Shown: positions 18,551-28,515, counted from the stretch's first letter. The stretch is 64,000 nt of DNA from an uncultured Gammaproteobacteria bacterium (GCA_947258975.1 CAMYKK010000016.1:1-64000); one strand, 5' to 3'. Program-made: numbers and translations. Notes: generated from the letters alone by a model not told the origin.

Positions 18551-19207
18551 ATGGCTAACGTAAATCAACCATCCGACCGTGATCGGATGGTTGACACTCA
18601 AATACAGGATCCTCACGATGGCCGTCCACCGGTCGTGGATCATGCCGTGCTGCGCGCCATGCGCAAGGTGCCACGCCATCTATTTGTCCCCCAGGAGCAT
18701 CAGTATCTTGCCTACGAGGACAGGCCATTGCCGATCGGTTATGGTCAAACCATCTCGCAACCTTACATCGTCGCCATCATGACCGAGTTGTTGCAGCTCG
18801 CATCGGAGCATAGGGTTCTCGAGGTGGGAACCGGGTCCGGATATCAGGCCGCGGTGCTGGCCGAGATCGCGGGCGACGTGTACTCCGTGGAGATTGTGGA
18901 ACCCCTGGCGATGCTTGCGCGGGAGCGGTTGGCGGCCTTGGACTATGACAATGTGACGGTACGCGCCGGAGACGGGTATCTTGGCTGGCCGGAATATGCG
19001 CCATACGACGCGATTATTGCTGCTGCAGCGCCGCGAGACGTCCCGCAGTCACTGCTTGATCAATTGAAACCCGGAGGACGGATGGTGTTGCCGGTCGGCC
19101 CGGCATGGCGCACGCAGATGTTGAAACTGGTGGCACGGCACAGCGACGGTTCCATCACCCGTGACGATATCATGGCGGTGGGTTTCGTGCCGATGATCAC
19201 GAACTAG
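18551..19207 (+). CDS. pcm: Protein-L-isoaspartate O-methyltransferase
   Basis: The product has 218 aa from ATG 18551 and matches the PIMT family: RMVDTQI near the N-terminus, AMRKVPRHLFVPQ, then YGQTISQPYIVA and the SAM-binding loop VLEVGTGSGYQAAVL. It methylates L-isoaspartyl residues of aged proteins, starting their repair in the cytoplasm. A longer frame from 18434 overlaps the RND gene and would add residues unlike the family. AGGAG lies 15 bases upstream of ATG 18551, which is too far to be a good site. A perfect hairpin covers codons 6-15. In many bacteria pcm lies near rpoS/nlpD or surE, which are not seen here. Confidence 0.9.
   Translation: MANVNQPSDRDRMVDTQIQDPHDGRPPVVDHAVLRAMRKVPRHLFVPQEHQYLAYEDRPLPIGYGQTISQPYIVAIMTELLQLASEHRVLEVGTGSGYQAAVLAEIAGDVYSVEIVEPLAMLARERLAALDYDNVTVRAGDGYLGWPEYAPYDAIIAAAAPRDVPQSLLDQLKPGGRMVLPVGPAWRTQMLKLVARHSDGSITRDDIMAVGFVPMITN
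18566..18593 (+). promoter_or_regulatory. Perfect 11-bp hairpin at the start of pcm
   Basis: CAACCATCCGA (18566-18576) pairs with TCGGATGGTTG (18583-18593) around the loop CCGTGA. It lies 15 bases into the pcm reading frame and has no T-tract, so it does not look like a terminator for the RND gene. It could slow ribosome loading or bind a dimeric protein. Confidence 0.5.
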
Positions 19208-19275
19208 AGATGAGCAACCCATACGTGTATCCAGCCCGAACATTGCCCCAAGGCGCCCCGCGTTCAGCCGCCCGA

Positions 19276-19335
19276 CCCAGCGACTACGCGCAGTGCAAGT
19301 CTTGTCGCCAGCCTCCGGGACCCGTGGCGCGATAT
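19276..19335. repeat. 60-bp dispersed repeat, copy A
   Basis: This intergenic stretch after pcm aligns over 60 positions without gaps to 62844-62903, by hand roughly 75-80 percent identical. It begins with CCCAGCGACTACGCGCAG, a relative of the hairpin unit at 10296, and ends with CCCGTGGCGCGATAT. Confidence 0.6.
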
Positions 19336-19496
19336 CCGGACCTGAAAGCGCCGCAGAGCTCGTGGCTGCTGGCGACATGAATAGCTAGTGAACAAGGTTC
19401 GTCCTATGGCCATGAGAATCTACAGGCCAGGCGGTACGGTGCCGTGATGCGGTGCAGCGGTACCGGACCGTGGCCGCATAGCCGGAGGCGATAACG

Positions 19497-20897
19497 ATGA
19501 CAGCGGAACAGTACCGGGTCGAGCACGACACGATGGGCGAGATGCAGGTCCCTGCTGATGCCCTATGGGGCGCGCAAACTCAGCGAAGCTTGCAGAATTT
19601 CAAGATCGGCACCGAAAAGATGCCACGCAAACTCATCCATGCGTTTGCGCATCTCAAGAAGGCTTGTGCGTTGGTCAATCACCAACTCGGCGGTCTTGAT
19701 CAGTCATTGCGAGATGCGATTGTCGAGGCATGTGACGAGATTTTAAGCGGACAGCATGCGGATCAATTTCCATTATCGGTGTGGCAGACCGGTAGCGGCA
19801 CGCAGTCCAACATGAACTGCAATGAGGTGATCGCGAATCGCGCCACGCAAATCCTCGGCGGCGATTTCGCGAAGGAGAAACAGGTCCATCCCAACGATCA
19901 TGTCAATATGTCACAGAGTTCAAACGACACGTTTCCAACTGCGATGCACATCGCAACGGTGATGGAGGTCGAGGATGCTCTGTTGCCGGCCATTGAACTG
20001 CTTCGTGCCACCTTGGATGTGAAGGCAGAGGTCAACGCCAAGATCGTGAAAATCGGCCGCACCCATCTGCAGGATGCGACACCGTTGACCCTGGGGCAGG
20101 AAATCGGCGGTTGGTCGGGAATGCTTGCAACCAATATCGCGCAGATCGCACAGGCGCTGGGTTACGTGCGGGCGTTGGCCATCGGCGGTACCGCGGTGGG
20201 CACCGGTATCAATGCCCATCCCGAGTTTGCTGTGCGCGCCACGAAGGCGGTCGCGCAGTCCACCGGCAAGGAATTTTTCTCGGCCGCAAACAAGTTTCAG
20301 GCATTGACGTCTCATGACGCGGTCACGCATCTCAGCGGCGCATTGAAGGCATTGGCCGCCAACCTGATGAAAATCGCTAATGACGTGCGTTGGCTGGCCA
20401 GTGGACCGCGCTGCGGAATTGGCGAGATTTCAATCCCCGCCAACGAGCCGGGTAGCTCGATTATGCCCGGTAAGGTGAACCCCACCCAGGCCGAGGCATT
20501 GACCATGGTAGTGTGTCAGGTTTTCGGTAACGACGCGGCGATTTGTTTCGCGGCCAGCCAGGGCAATTTCGAATTGAACGTTTATAAACCGGTGATTATT
20601 CATAACTTGTTGCAGTCCATCCGTTTGTTGGCGGATGCAATGCGTTCATTCAACGATCATTGCGCGGTGGGCATCGAGCCGGTCGCCGAGACGATTGCAA
20701 AGAACCTTCATAACTCGCTGATGCTGGTCACCGCATTGAATCCATACATCGGTTATGAGAATGCGGCGAAGGTTGCACAGACAGCGTTCGCGAATGATAT
20801 CACCCTGAAACAGGCGGCCATTGACCTTGGTCTTTTGACCGCGGAGCAATTTGACGAGTACGTCGTGCCGGAAGAGATGGTGAATCCCAAAGGATGA
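19497..20897 (+). CDS. fumC: Class II fumarate hydratase
   Basis: The product has 466 aa and the full fumarase C pattern: [48 protein letters not shown] and the superfamily signature [13 protein letters not shown]. It converts fumarate to L-malate in the citric acid cycle and needs no iron-sulphur cluster, so it tolerates oxidants and iron limitation. GGAGG lies eight bases before the ATG. It is not in an operon; flanks are a repeat-bearing gap of 289 bp and a long non-coding gap. No signs of damage. Confidence 0.96.
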   Translation: MTAEQYRVEHDTMGEMQVPADALWGAQTQRSLQNFKIGTEKMPRKLIHAFAHLKKACALVNHQLGGLDQSLRDAIVEACDEILSGQHADQFPLSVWQTGSGTQSNMNCNEVIANRATQILGGDFAKEKQVHPNDHVNMSQSSNDTFPTAMHIATVMEVEDALLPAIELLRATLDVKAEVNAKIVKIGRTHLQDATPLTLGQEIGGWSGMLATNIAQIAQALGYVRALAIGGTAVGTGINAHPEFAVRATKAVAQSTGKEFFSAANKFQALTSHDAVTHLSGALKALAANLMKIANDVRWLASGPRCGIGEISIPANEPGSSIMPGKVNPTQAEALTMVVCQVFGNDAAICFAASQGNFELNVYKPVIIHNLLQSIRLLADAMRSFNDHCAVGIEPVAETIAKNLHNSLMLVTALNPYIGYENAAKVAQTAFANDITLKQAAIDLGLLTAEQFDEYVVPEEMVNPKG

Positions 20898-21464
20898 CGT
20901 TGTCTTAGCTTTCGCCTATCCCGGGGCGAAACATGAAAACTTGAAACGAGAAGTAACTCGACCCGTCAGGAGCCACATAAAAGTCCCCTGCTCGTAAGAA
21001 CGATCTCTGGGCAAGTTTAGTTTGTATTAATCGGCACTTGATCTGTCAGTCAGTGCCCGATGTATTCGATTCCGAAAAGGCCGAAACCGGCCAAGGCGGC
21101 GGTTCGCTGAAACCGTGACATAACCCGATCACGCCAGATCGGCTCGTCTACCTTGAGAGGAAGAGCCGTGATCGATTTCTCAGATCGGGGCATGGATATT
21201 GCCGCAAGAAACGAGGCGATAAGCGACCAAAACTGATTATACAGCGTGGATGCGGCAACGGTCCGATTATAGTTTACAAAAACGATCGTCAGATGGCCAC
21301 GGCCTAGACGGAGTAAAATAACCTGAAACCGACGTAATACCGTTGACCCCAAGGCCCCCAATAAATAGCATGCCACGTGCAACATTTGACAAAAATCTGT
21401 GCAGGAACTTGGGCGCCGGAGTCACGTGCTACAGGTTTGTCTGCGGACACGGAGAATTTTTATT
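20898..21464. other. Gap without a convincing gene
   Basis: A hairpin-like TTTCGCC...GGGCGAAA lies just after fumC but lacks a T-tract. A minus-strand frame (21050-21385, 111 aa, ending GFGLFGIEYIGH) has no recognisable domain and no clear ribosome site. It may be chance or a remnant. Confidence 0.4.
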
Positions 21465-22478
21465 ATGCGTGCGTGGGAAATCATTACCGACGGTGGTATT
21501 GATGCTCTAAGCTTGAACGAGCGGCGAATGTCCGAGCCTGGTCCGGGTCAAGTTCTGGTCAAGGTTCATGCGTCGTCGGTCAACTATCGCGATCTTTCAA
21601 CAATTGAAGATCCAACCAGCCGTAAGCTTTCATTCCCAACGATACCGAACTCAGATGCGGCAGGTGAAGTGGTGGCGGTTGGTACTGGTACGGTCGGGGT
21701 CGCTGTCGGCGATCGCGTGATGGGTTGTTTTTTTCAGGACTGGGAAGCCGGACCGATCTCATCCACGGCAATGGCGTCTGCGCTCGGCGGTGCGAAACCT
21801 GGTGTTCTGGCTGAGTATGTAGTATTGGATGCTCGTGGCGTAGTGCCGGTGCCAGCGCACCTGTCGTGGGCGGAAGCAGCGACTCTACCTTGTGCGGCGC
21901 TGACGGCCTGGCACGCCTTGACGCAACCCCGTCCGGTGCGTCCAGGCGAGACCGTTTTATTACTTGGCACTGGTGGCGTCTCTGTCTTTGCGCAGCAGTT
22001 TTGTCAGATTATGGGCGTGCGCACGATCGTGACGTCATCGAGCAACACGAAGCTGGAAAGAATGCGGTCATTGGGCGCATGGGAAACCATCAACTACCGA
22101 GAAACAATCGATTGGGATTCCAAAGTTGTTGAGCTAACGGACGGTGTTGGCGCTGATTGTGTCATCGAGGTGGGTGGTCCGGGGACCTTACAGAAATCGA
22201 TTGACGCCGCCCGGATCGGCGGGTTCATCGCGCTAATTGGTATTCTGACCGGCGTTGAGGGGGCGGTGTCGCCTTCGAACATCATGCGAAAATCAATCAC
22301 TGTGCAGGGAATCTATGTCGGTTCACGACAGATGTACGTCGAAATGAATAAAGCAATCTCACTGCACAAGATGAAGCCTGTGATCGATGAGGAGTTTGAG
22401 TTTTCAGACGCGCGCGCAGCTTACCATCGAATGCGGAGCGCGCAACACTTCGGGAAATTGGTGATCGGCGTGGGCTGA
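21465..22478 (+). CDS. NAD(P)-dependent MDR-family alcohol dehydrogenase/quinone oxidoreductase
   Basis: The product has 337 aa. The N-terminal GroES-like part contains VLVKVHASSVNYRDL and PNSDAAGEVVAVG, and the nucleotide-binding part contains LLLGTGGVSVFAQQF. The structural zinc cysteines of classical alcohol dehydrogenases are missing, which places it with zinc-free quinone oxidoreductase-like members. It probably reduces an aldehyde, ketone or enone with NADPH, but the substrate is unknown. GGAG lies upstream of ATG 21465 with a spacing of about 10 bases; the longer frame from 21399 has no support. It stands alone between two non-coding gaps. Confidence 0.88.
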   Translation: MRAWEIITDGGIDALSLNERRMSEPGPGQVLVKVHASSVNYRDLSTIEDPTSRKLSFPTIPNSDAAGEVVAVGTGTVGVAVGDRVMGCFFQDWEAGPISSTAMASALGGAKPGVLAEYVVLDARGVVPVPAHLSWAEAATLPCAALTAWHALTQPRPVRPGETVLLLGTGGVSVFAQQFCQIMGVRTIVTSSSNTKLERMRSLGAWETINYRETIDWDSKVVELTDGVGADCVIEVGGPGTLQKSIDAARIGGFIALIGILTGVEGAVSPSNIMRKSITVQGIYVGSRQMYVEMNKAISLHKMKPVIDEEFEFSDARAAYHRMRSAQHFGKLVIGVG

Positions 22479-22797
22479 ACCTAAATGCTCCCATGGTTTT
22501 GACCGAGTTCCCACTTGGGTCGCTTCATGGCATCGGCCCAATCCGGTCCTTAAGGGCTTGTTGCGTGAACGGCTGGTCGAGACTCTAACTTGGACGTTCG
22601 CAGTCAAGCGTCGTAAAACCCAAGGTGGCGTCCGTGTTGGAATTTGCAATTCTGTCTTACGCAGCGCCGACTTTTAAGCTAACGTGAAAAGAGAACCTTC
22701 CGGCGTAGGACTGCTCAAACCGTGGGAACGGGATTCTATCTGCCGGTATTCCTTGTGTCCTTGTTGTCATGCATACTCGTGAGAATAAATACGAAGA
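22479..22797. other. Gap upstream of the FeoB-like gene, nothing recognised
   Basis: No open frame with family features, no clear Fur-box (19-bp GATAAT-type palindrome), no feoA and no terminator were seen. A GAAG ribosome site lies just before the ATG at 22798. Confidence 0.4.
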
Positions 22798-24852
22798 ATG
22801 ACAAAACCAACCAACGAAACCCCTATTCCACTTCGTACACCTCTGTTTCGTGGCGATCGGCGCTTACGTATCGCGCTGGTCGGGATGCCCAACAGCGGCA
22901 AGAGCACGCTGTTCAAGGCGGTATCGAGTACATCGATCAATACCGGGCAGTTGGCCGGCACCCAACGTGCTTATGGAGAGTGTGCGGTTCAGATCGGCTT
23001 TGACGAGGCGCGCCTGGTCGATCTGCCGAGTATTCATTCCCTGAACAATCTGCAGCATGATGATCTGGTCGCCTTGCAGTATCTGCTGTGGGGTGACGAG
23101 TTGCCGCTGATTTCAGTGCATGAGCCGGGTGAACCACCCGCCCCCTTTACCCCGCCCGACGTCATTATCCAAGTGGTCGATGCCACGGCACTGGAGCGCC
23201 ACTTGGAGCTCAATCTGGAACTTAGCCAGTTGGGGCGGCCCATAGTTATCGCATTGAATATGATGGATGAGGCCTCGAAAAAGGGACAGTACATCAACAC
23301 GAATGCCCTGAGTAGATTACTTGGAGTACCGGTGGTACCCACGGTAGCGCTGATGGGACACGGCATCTCGGACTTATTTGCGGCAGCGGTGGACGCCGTG
23401 CGCGAGGGGGAATATCCACTTCCGCAACGCGCCAGTAAGCACATCTGCGATCGCCTCCAACCCTTGAGTAAAGCCTTGAATCGCCCCGCGCTGCAAAGGG
23501 CATTCCGCGTTCCGCACTCATTTCTGCTGATGCAGGTGGCGGCGGGCGATCAATACTTTTTAGATGAAATGCAACAACACTTCCCTACGATGCTGCCGGA
23601 GTTGTTGCGTTTGCGAACCGAGGCGGCGCAAACGCTACCCCGGCCACTCGAGGAGGAGTTGCATGCCGACCGGCATCACCGCGCAGCCAGTTTGTTTGAG
23701 ACGGTGACCCGCGTGGGTTCTCCGCACGAAGCGAGGGGTTGGCGCTATTGGCTGGACGAATTGTTTCTGCATCCCAAGTGGGGATTAGTCGGCAGCCTGG
23801 CGGTGTTCGCCGCTGTGCTGTTTGTTGTGGTTGAGGTCAGCGCCTGGCTCGATGGGATGACGGCGGCACGGCTGGTCGATTGGGTGTCTGGTTGGCAGCC
23901 ACAAGCGATTGGTGGCGTCGTCGGACGCGCGGTCGTGGATGGTCTGATCGGTCTGATCGGAATTGTCGTACCGTACATGATTCCGCTGGTGTTGTTGTTG
24001 GTAACGCTGGAGGAGGCGGGCGTCATGCAACGAATCGCCTTCGTCGTCGACCGTGGTTTTCATCAGATCGGGTTACACGGCGGGGTTGCCGTGCCTTTCC
24101 TGCTTGGGCTGGGTTGTAATGTGCCGGCGATTTCCGGTGCCGCCGCCGCCGCTCACGGACGCGATCGCGTCGTCGCGTCGCTGCTGATCACTTTCGTCCC
24201 CTGTTCGGCGCGTTCCGCCATTATCTTAGCCTTGGGCGGCAAGTATCTGGGGGGAGTCGGGATTTTTGCGATCTTCATGCTGACGATCGGCGTGATTGCG
24301 GTGCTAGGACGCCTACTTACGCTCCGCTATCCCGCAACCGGCCCCGGACAGGTACTGGATATCCCGCCCTACGCCATGCCAACCTGGCGTTCTCTGCTTT
24401 ATCACACCTGGGCGCGCACTCGCGACATCTTAACCATCGTCACGCCTTTATTGGTAGGCGGCAGCGTCGTGTTGGCGTTGCTCAGCCATGCCGGTGCGGA
24501 CCACATCATCAACGCGATGTTCACACCGGTGACCTCCTGGTGGTTGGGCTTGCCGATGGTGCTGGGTGTGCCAATTCTGTTCGGCATTCTGCGCAAGGAG
24601 TTATCATTGTTGATGATCTATCAGGCACTGGGTACGTTCGAAGTTGGCGCTTATTTAGATTGGGTGCAGATCGTGACCTTCCTGCTATTCCTGACATTCT
24701 ACATCCCGTGCATTTCGACGTTTGCGGTGATGCTGCAAACCATAGGCCGTAAAGAAGCACTGTTCTCGATCTCTCTGTCGGTAGGTGTGGCGCTGCTGGT
24801 GAGCGGGATTGCGCGGTTACTGTTGGAAGGCGCGCGGTATTTTATTATTTAA
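22798..24852 (+). CDS. FeoB-like GTPase/membrane transporter with altered G3 motif
   Basis: The product has 684 aa: an N-terminal GTPase domain (residues 24-210), a linker, and a membrane domain from about 330 with FeoB features GLGCNVPAI and PCSARSAII. G1 is GMPNSGKST (29-37) and G4 is NMMD. The G3 motif reads DLPS (75-78) where FeoB proteins have DxPG, so the glycine that senses the gamma-phosphate is serine. No feoA or feoC lies next to it and no Fur-like site is visible. Iron(II) uptake is the default prediction; another divalent metal, or a protein regulated differently by GTP, is possible. Confidence 0.82.
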   Translation: MTKPTNETPIPLRTPLFRGDRRLRIALVGMPNSGKSTLFKAVSSTSINTGQLAGTQRAYGECAVQIGFDEARLVDLPSIHSLNNLQHDDLVALQYLLWGDELPLISVHEPGEPPAPFTPPDVIIQVVDATALERHLELNLELSQLGRPIVIALNMMDEASKKGQYINTNALSRLLGVPVVPTVALMGHGISDLFAAAVDAVREGEYPLPQRASKHICDRLQPLSKALNRPALQRAFRVPHSFLLMQVAAGDQYFLDEMQQHFPTMLPELLRLRTEAAQTLPRPLEEELHADRHHRAASLFETVTRVGSPHEARGWRYWLDELFLHPKWGLVGSLAVFAAVLFVVVEVSAWLDGMTAARLVDWVSGWQPQAIGGVVGRAVVDGLIGLIGIVVPYMIPLVLLLVTLEEAGVMQRIAFVVDRGFHQIGLHGGVAVPFLLGLGCNVPAISGAAAAAHGRDRVVASLLITFVPCSARSAIILALGGKYLGGVGIFAIFMLTIGVIAVLGRLLTLRYPATGPGQVLDIPPYAMPTWRSLLYHTWARTRDILTIVTPLLVGGSVVLALLSHAGADHIINAMFTPVTSWWLGLPMVLGVPILFGILRKELSLLMIYQALGTFEVGAYLDWVQIVTFLLFLTFYIPCISTFAVMLQTIGRKEALFSISLSVGVALLVSGIARLLLEGARYFII

Positions 24853-25019
24853 AATATGTGCGACGACAAAAAGTAAGTCGCAAAGGAAATAAGCCGGAAA
24901 ACCGCTGGTCAGGGCTCGTGTCGACTACGGTCGTTAACGGCCTGCAGACATTGGTCAAACGCGAACGCCGCTATTTGAAAGGTCCGCTTTCTCGATGTTG
25001 GGGGGCTTTTGTCCCCGCA

Positions 25020-25059
25020 CTGCGACTACGCGCAGCACAAGCACTGCGATTTCGCGCAG
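25020..25059 (+). repeat. Two hairpin repeat units after the FeoB-like gene
   Basis: CTGCGACTACGCGCAG plus linker CACAAGCA, then CTGCGATTTCGCGCAG: about 1.7 units of the array at 10296. They lie in the 258-bp gap between the convergent FeoB-like and FMN reductase genes. GGGG...CCCC pairing lies just upstream. Confidence 0.8.
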
Positions 25060-25110
25060 CGTCGTTTGAGATCTGGCGGTCTCTGGCAGATCAATTCTGA
25101 GTTGTTACCG

Positions 25111-25668
25111 TTAATTCTCCGCCGCCGTGTAGGCCGCAAAACCGGCGATGAAATCTCGCAGCCGGTCGCTCAGCGCATCATCTTGAATGATCCCGTATTG
25201 GTCGAAGACCTGATGGGCGCCGGATACGTAGAGGCTGCGACCAAACCAGGGTTTGGTCCCCAGGGCGCGCAGCACCGGCAGCCAGGCGGTCTGGGAGAGT
25301 GCAGTGCCCATGCCACCCGGAGTTGCACCGATGATTGCTACCGGCCGTCCCCGGAATACGCGGGCTTGGTCTTGCGGTGGCCGCGACAACCAGTCAACGG
25401 CGTTTTTGAGTACACCGGGTAGAGAATTGTTGTACTCCGGGGATGCGATTAATAGAGCATCGGTGGCGGCGATACGATCTTTCAATCGCTCCACCTGTTG
25501 AGGAATGCCCTCGGCCAGTTCGATGTCGCCATTGTAAAGCGGTATGCCGGCGAGGGTTTCGATCTCTACCCGGCAATGCGCTGGCGTCATCGCCTGGGCC
25601 GCTTTAAGTAGCCGCAAGTTGAAGGAATCTATGCGCAGACTTCCCGGAATGCCGAGGATCGTAATCAC
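25111..25668 (-). CDS. NADPH-dependent FMN reductase family protein
   Basis: The product has 185 aa and the flavodoxin-like pattern of the YieF/ChrR family: ILGIPGSLRIDSFN binds the FMN phosphate, and SPEYNNSLPGVLKNAVDW covers the isoalloxazine. GATPGGMGT follows. Such enzymes reduce quinones, chromate or azo compounds with NAD(P)H, usually to limit oxidative stress. The gene is divergent from panB with 172 bp between the starts and converges on the FeoB-like gene. A link to iron reduction is conceivable but unsupported. No odd residues were seen. Confidence 0.9.
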   Translation of the reverse strand: MITILGIPGSLRIDSFNLRLLKAAQAMTPAHCRVEIETLAGIPLYNGDIELAEGIPQQVERLKDRIAATDALLIASPEYNNSLPGVLKNAVDWLSRPPQDQARVFRGRPVAIIGATPGGMGTALSQTAWLPVLRALGTKPWFGRSLYVSGAHQVFDQYGIIQDDALSDRLRDFIAGFAAYTAAEN

Positions 25669-25840
25669 AATCGGTTGCTTCGGTTGACCGCTGTTACACT
25701 AGCAGCCCGTTGTGCCATGGACAAGCCGAGGCATGTGTAAGTGATAAATAATAGCCGCCGCGAGCGGCCAGCGGCTTTGTTTTGCGCGCGGCCTGGAGTA
25801 CAGTTTACTCCCCGGTCAAGAAGCGCTCAGGAATAACGAT

Positions 25841-26659
25841 ATGTCCACGCAAGCGGCGCCACGAAAATCCATCAACGTCACGACGTTCAAGAAAATGAAG
25901 CAGGCGGGAGAAAAATTCGCCAGCCTTACCGCCTACGACTATTGCACTGCACATGTAGTCAGCAGTGCAGGGGTGGAAATGATCCTGGTTGGTGATTCGC
26001 TGGGTATGGTTATCCAAGGTCACGACAGCAGCCTGCCGGTTACAGTAGAAGACGTTGCATATCACATGGGTTGTGTAAAACGCGGCAACCAAGGAGCGTT
26101 TTTGATGGTTGATCTGCCGTTTATGAGTTATTACTCGGAACTCAAGACCCTGGAAAACTCCGCGACCTTGATGCGCGAGGGCGCGCAGATGGTGAAGCTC
26201 GAAGGTGGGGCATGGCTAGCCGACTCTACGGGTTTACTGGTTCAGCACGGCATTCCGGTTTGCGCCCACATGGGTCTCACGCCGCAGTCAGTGAATCATC
26301 TAGGCGGTTATCGCGTACAAGGCCGTGACCCGCAAAAGGCCAAGGAAATGGTCGCGGAGGCACTGGTCCTGCAAGATGCCGGCGCCAGTATCTTGTTGCT
26401 GGAATGCGTGCCGACCGATCTCGGGCGGGCAATCACCGACAAGTTGGAAATCCCGGTCATCGGAATCGGCGCCGGTCCACATACCGACGGACAGATTATG
26501 GTGTTGCATGACATGCTTGGGCTATATCCGGGCAAGCCCGCCAAGTTTGTGAAAAATTTTCTTGCCGGCAACGCCGAAGGCGTGCAGGGTGCCATTGTTG
26601 ACTATGTCAAGGCCGTGAAGGCGGGCACGTTTCCCGCTCCAGAACATTGTTATACCTGA
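25841..26659 (+). CDS. panB: 3-methyl-2-oxobutanoate hydroxymethyltransferase
   Basis: The product has 272 aa with family motifs: ASLTAYDYCTAHVV, VGDSLGMVIQGHDSSLPVT (metal-binding Asp), VKLEGG (metal-binding Glu), AHMGLTPQSVN and GIGAGPHTDGQ. It transfers a hydroxymethyl group from methylene-tetrahydrofolate to 3-methyl-2-oxobutanoate, the first committed step to pantothenate and CoA. It is usually followed by panC; here it stands alone and converges on ccmI, so panC must lie elsewhere. AGGA precedes the ATG at normal spacing. Confidence 0.96.
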   Translation: MSTQAAPRKSINVTTFKKMKQAGEKFASLTAYDYCTAHVVSSAGVEMILVGDSLGMVIQGHDSSLPVTVEDVAYHMGCVKRGNQGAFLMVDLPFMSYYSELKTLENSATLMREGAQMVKLEGGAWLADSTGLLVQHGIPVCAHMGLTPQSVNHLGGYRVQGRDPQKAKEMVAEALVLQDAGASILLLECVPTDLGRAITDKLEIPVIGIGAGPHTDGQIMVLHDMLGLYPGKPAKFVKNFLAGNAEGVQGAIVDYVKAVKAGTFPAPEHCYT

Positions 26660-26691
26660 GCGGGGGACGGCACCGGGTAGAAATATTCGGG

Positions 26692-28044
26692 CTACGGGAT
26701 GATCTGGGAGATGGTGATCGATACCGGCTTGTTGCTACCGGTTTTTACGGGCGCGAGCTCGCCCTTCAGATCTCCGCTTTGCGGATTTGCGGTGCCGCTC
26801 TTGGAGATTCGCGCGCCTATCATCACCTGGTCGAATTTGGACAGCTTCATCGTGGGCATGACTGCCGAGCTGTCATCGAGGGTCACGGTGACCGGCAGAT
26901 CAGCGGCTTGCCTCCTGACCACCGCAACGGGCATCGGCGGACCGTTGAGGGCACGCGCAAAAATATACACGGCATCCGTGGGGGCGACGTTTTGCTTTAA
27001 TGATTCGTTGATGGATACCCGAACGGTGACAGTTGCGGTCGCGCCTGAGGTGACCGGGACACTGCCGGCTGCGCTGGATCGCGTCTCTGCCGGTGTCGAC
27101 GGGACCGCGGTGGCCTCGGTTTGACTCGCGGTCGCCGCGGTTGGGGTAGACGCGGATCCGGTTGTTGATTGACCGCCCAATCGCTGCGTTGCATCCGCGA
27201 TTTGTTGTTGCAATTCCGCCAAGTTCTTGGGGTTGTCGGCAAACGCCGGTTCCAACTTACGCCAGTGGGCGAGCGCAGCGTGGAGGTCGTTCTGCTGACG
27301 CGCCGCCATGCCCGCCATCCACAATGCCTGGGTATTGTTTGGGTCGATGGTCAGGGCTTGATTGACGAGTTGTGCCGGTTTGCCCGCCAAGCGTCCGCCA
27401 CTCACCATTGCCAAGGCATCCGCATACCGCACCAGTACGTTAGGGTCGTCTCCCACCAGTTTTTGCAGATTTTCCATTGCCATTGCCGCATCGGAATAGC
27501 GTTTCATAGCCATATAGGTATTCGCCAACATCGACCACCCTTGGGGGTCACTGGGATCGGCTTTGAGCCGGGCGGCCAAGTTTGCCACCATTTTATCCAT
27601 CGAATCAGGATGTCGGTTGTCCGCTCCTGCCCCCGCCCCCGCCCCTGACCTCGCGGCTTGGAGTTCGACACTACTGATAGTTGTTGGACTGCCAATACCG
27701 AGATAGAGCGCTCCAGCGAGCACCGGAACACCGAAACCGACCACCATCACCGCCCAGTGCCCCGAGTGCACGGTTGAGCTAGACATTTCACGTTGTTTTG
27801 TAATCAGATCGTCCGCCAGCCCACGCTCGATGTCTTCGCGCCCTTGTGCGAATTCTGGTTCGGAAATTTCGCCCCGCTCTAGCTGGAGTTTGAGTTCGTC
27901 CAGCCGCTCGCGGGCGATAGCAAGGTTCTGTGCGGTTCGATCAGCACTTTCGCGAGCGCCGCGGCCAAACAGGGCCGGTAACACCAAAGCCAATGCTGCC
28001 AATAACAAAGCGGCGGCGATGAGAAAGAATACAACGACATTCAT
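26692..28044 (-). CDS. ccmI: Cytochrome c biogenesis protein CcmI
   Basis: The product has 450 aa. Two transmembrane segments (residues 2-27 and about 92-113) enclose a cytoplasmic coiled stretch, and a periplasmic part carries TPR repeats (about 150-280). A Ser/Thr/Ala-rich linker follows, then a beta-type C-terminal domain. CcmI binds apocytochrome c and presents it to CcmH and CcmF. It is the last gene of the ccm operon on this strand and starts 15 bp after ccmH. In E. coli the same region is fused to CcmH, whereas here the two are separate, as in Pseudomonas. Confidence 0.92.
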   Translation of the reverse strand: MNVVVFFLIAAALLLAALALVLPALFGRGARESADRTAQNLAIARERLDELKLQLERGEISEPEFAQGREDIERGLADDLITKQREMSSSTVHSGHWAVMVVGFGVPVLAGALYLGIGSPTTISSVELQAARSGAGAGAGADNRHPDSMDKMVANLAARLKADPSDPQGWSMLANTYMAMKRYSDAAMAMENLQKLVGDDPNVLVRYADALAMVSGGRLAGKPAQLVNQALTIDPNNTQALWMAGMAARQQNDLHAALAHWRKLEPAFADNPKNLAELQQQIADATQRLGGQSTTGSASTPTAATASQTEATAVPSTPAETRSSAAGSVPVTSGATATVTVRVSINESLKQNVAPTDAVYIFARALNGPPMPVAVVRRQAADLPVTVTLDDSSAVMPTMKLSKFDQVMIGARISKSGTANPQSGDLKGELAPVKTGSNKPVSITISQIIP

Positions 28045-28059
28045 GGCAGAGTAATGGGT

Positions 28060-28515
28060 TTAGTCATCCCGGTCCAGGAGATGGCGGACCTGGGTCCGCT
28101 CGACGTCACTCAAGGCTTCGTCCGGTGTTCGATTACGCCGCCGGATCACGAGCGCCAGGCCCAGTATTCCCAGTCCCAATAAAACGAACGGACCAATCCA
28201 CAGTGGCAAAGTGGTGGATTTGAACGGCGGACGGTAGAGCACGAAGTCGCCATAACGGGCGACCATATAATTCACGATTTCGGCGTCGCTGGCGCCGCTC
28301 GTTATCATTTTGTAGGTCTGTTCCCGCAGATCTTTTGCCAGATCGGCGTTGGAATCGGCGAGGTTCTGGTTTTGACACACCAGACAGCGCAGCTCGTTGA
28401 TCAAAGCCTTGTAGCGGTCTTCTTGTGCGGAATCGGCAAACGTCCGCATCTCGATCACTGCTTGCGCAGGGAAGGAGACGAACAGCAGTGACCAGATGAT
28501 CAGGAAATGTTTCAC
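28060..28515 (-). CDS. ccmH: Cytochrome c biogenesis thiol-reducing protein CcmH (CcmL type)
   Basis: The product has 151 aa with a signal peptide (FLIIWSLLFVSFPAQAV), the redox motif LRCLVCQNQNLADSNA and a C-terminal membrane helix (LPLWIGPFVLLGLGILGLALVI) with a charged tail. It keeps the CXXCH thiols of apocytochrome c reduced in the periplasm and works with CcmG and CcmF. Its start overlaps the ccmG stop by four bases, showing translational coupling. Short length is normal for the non-fused form. Confidence 0.95.
   Translation of the reverse strand: MKHFLIIWSLLFVSFPAQAVIEMRTFADSAQEDRYKALINELRCLVCQNQNLADSNADLAKDLREQTYKMITSGASDAEIVNYMVARYGDFVLYRPPFKSTTLPLWIGPFVLLGLGILGLALVIRRRNRTPDEALSDVERTQVRHLLDRDD

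Noticed and set aside
21050..21385. Minus-strand frame of 111 aa between fumC and the MDR gene
   Set aside because: No recognised domain and no clear ribosome site; kept only as a note on the gap.
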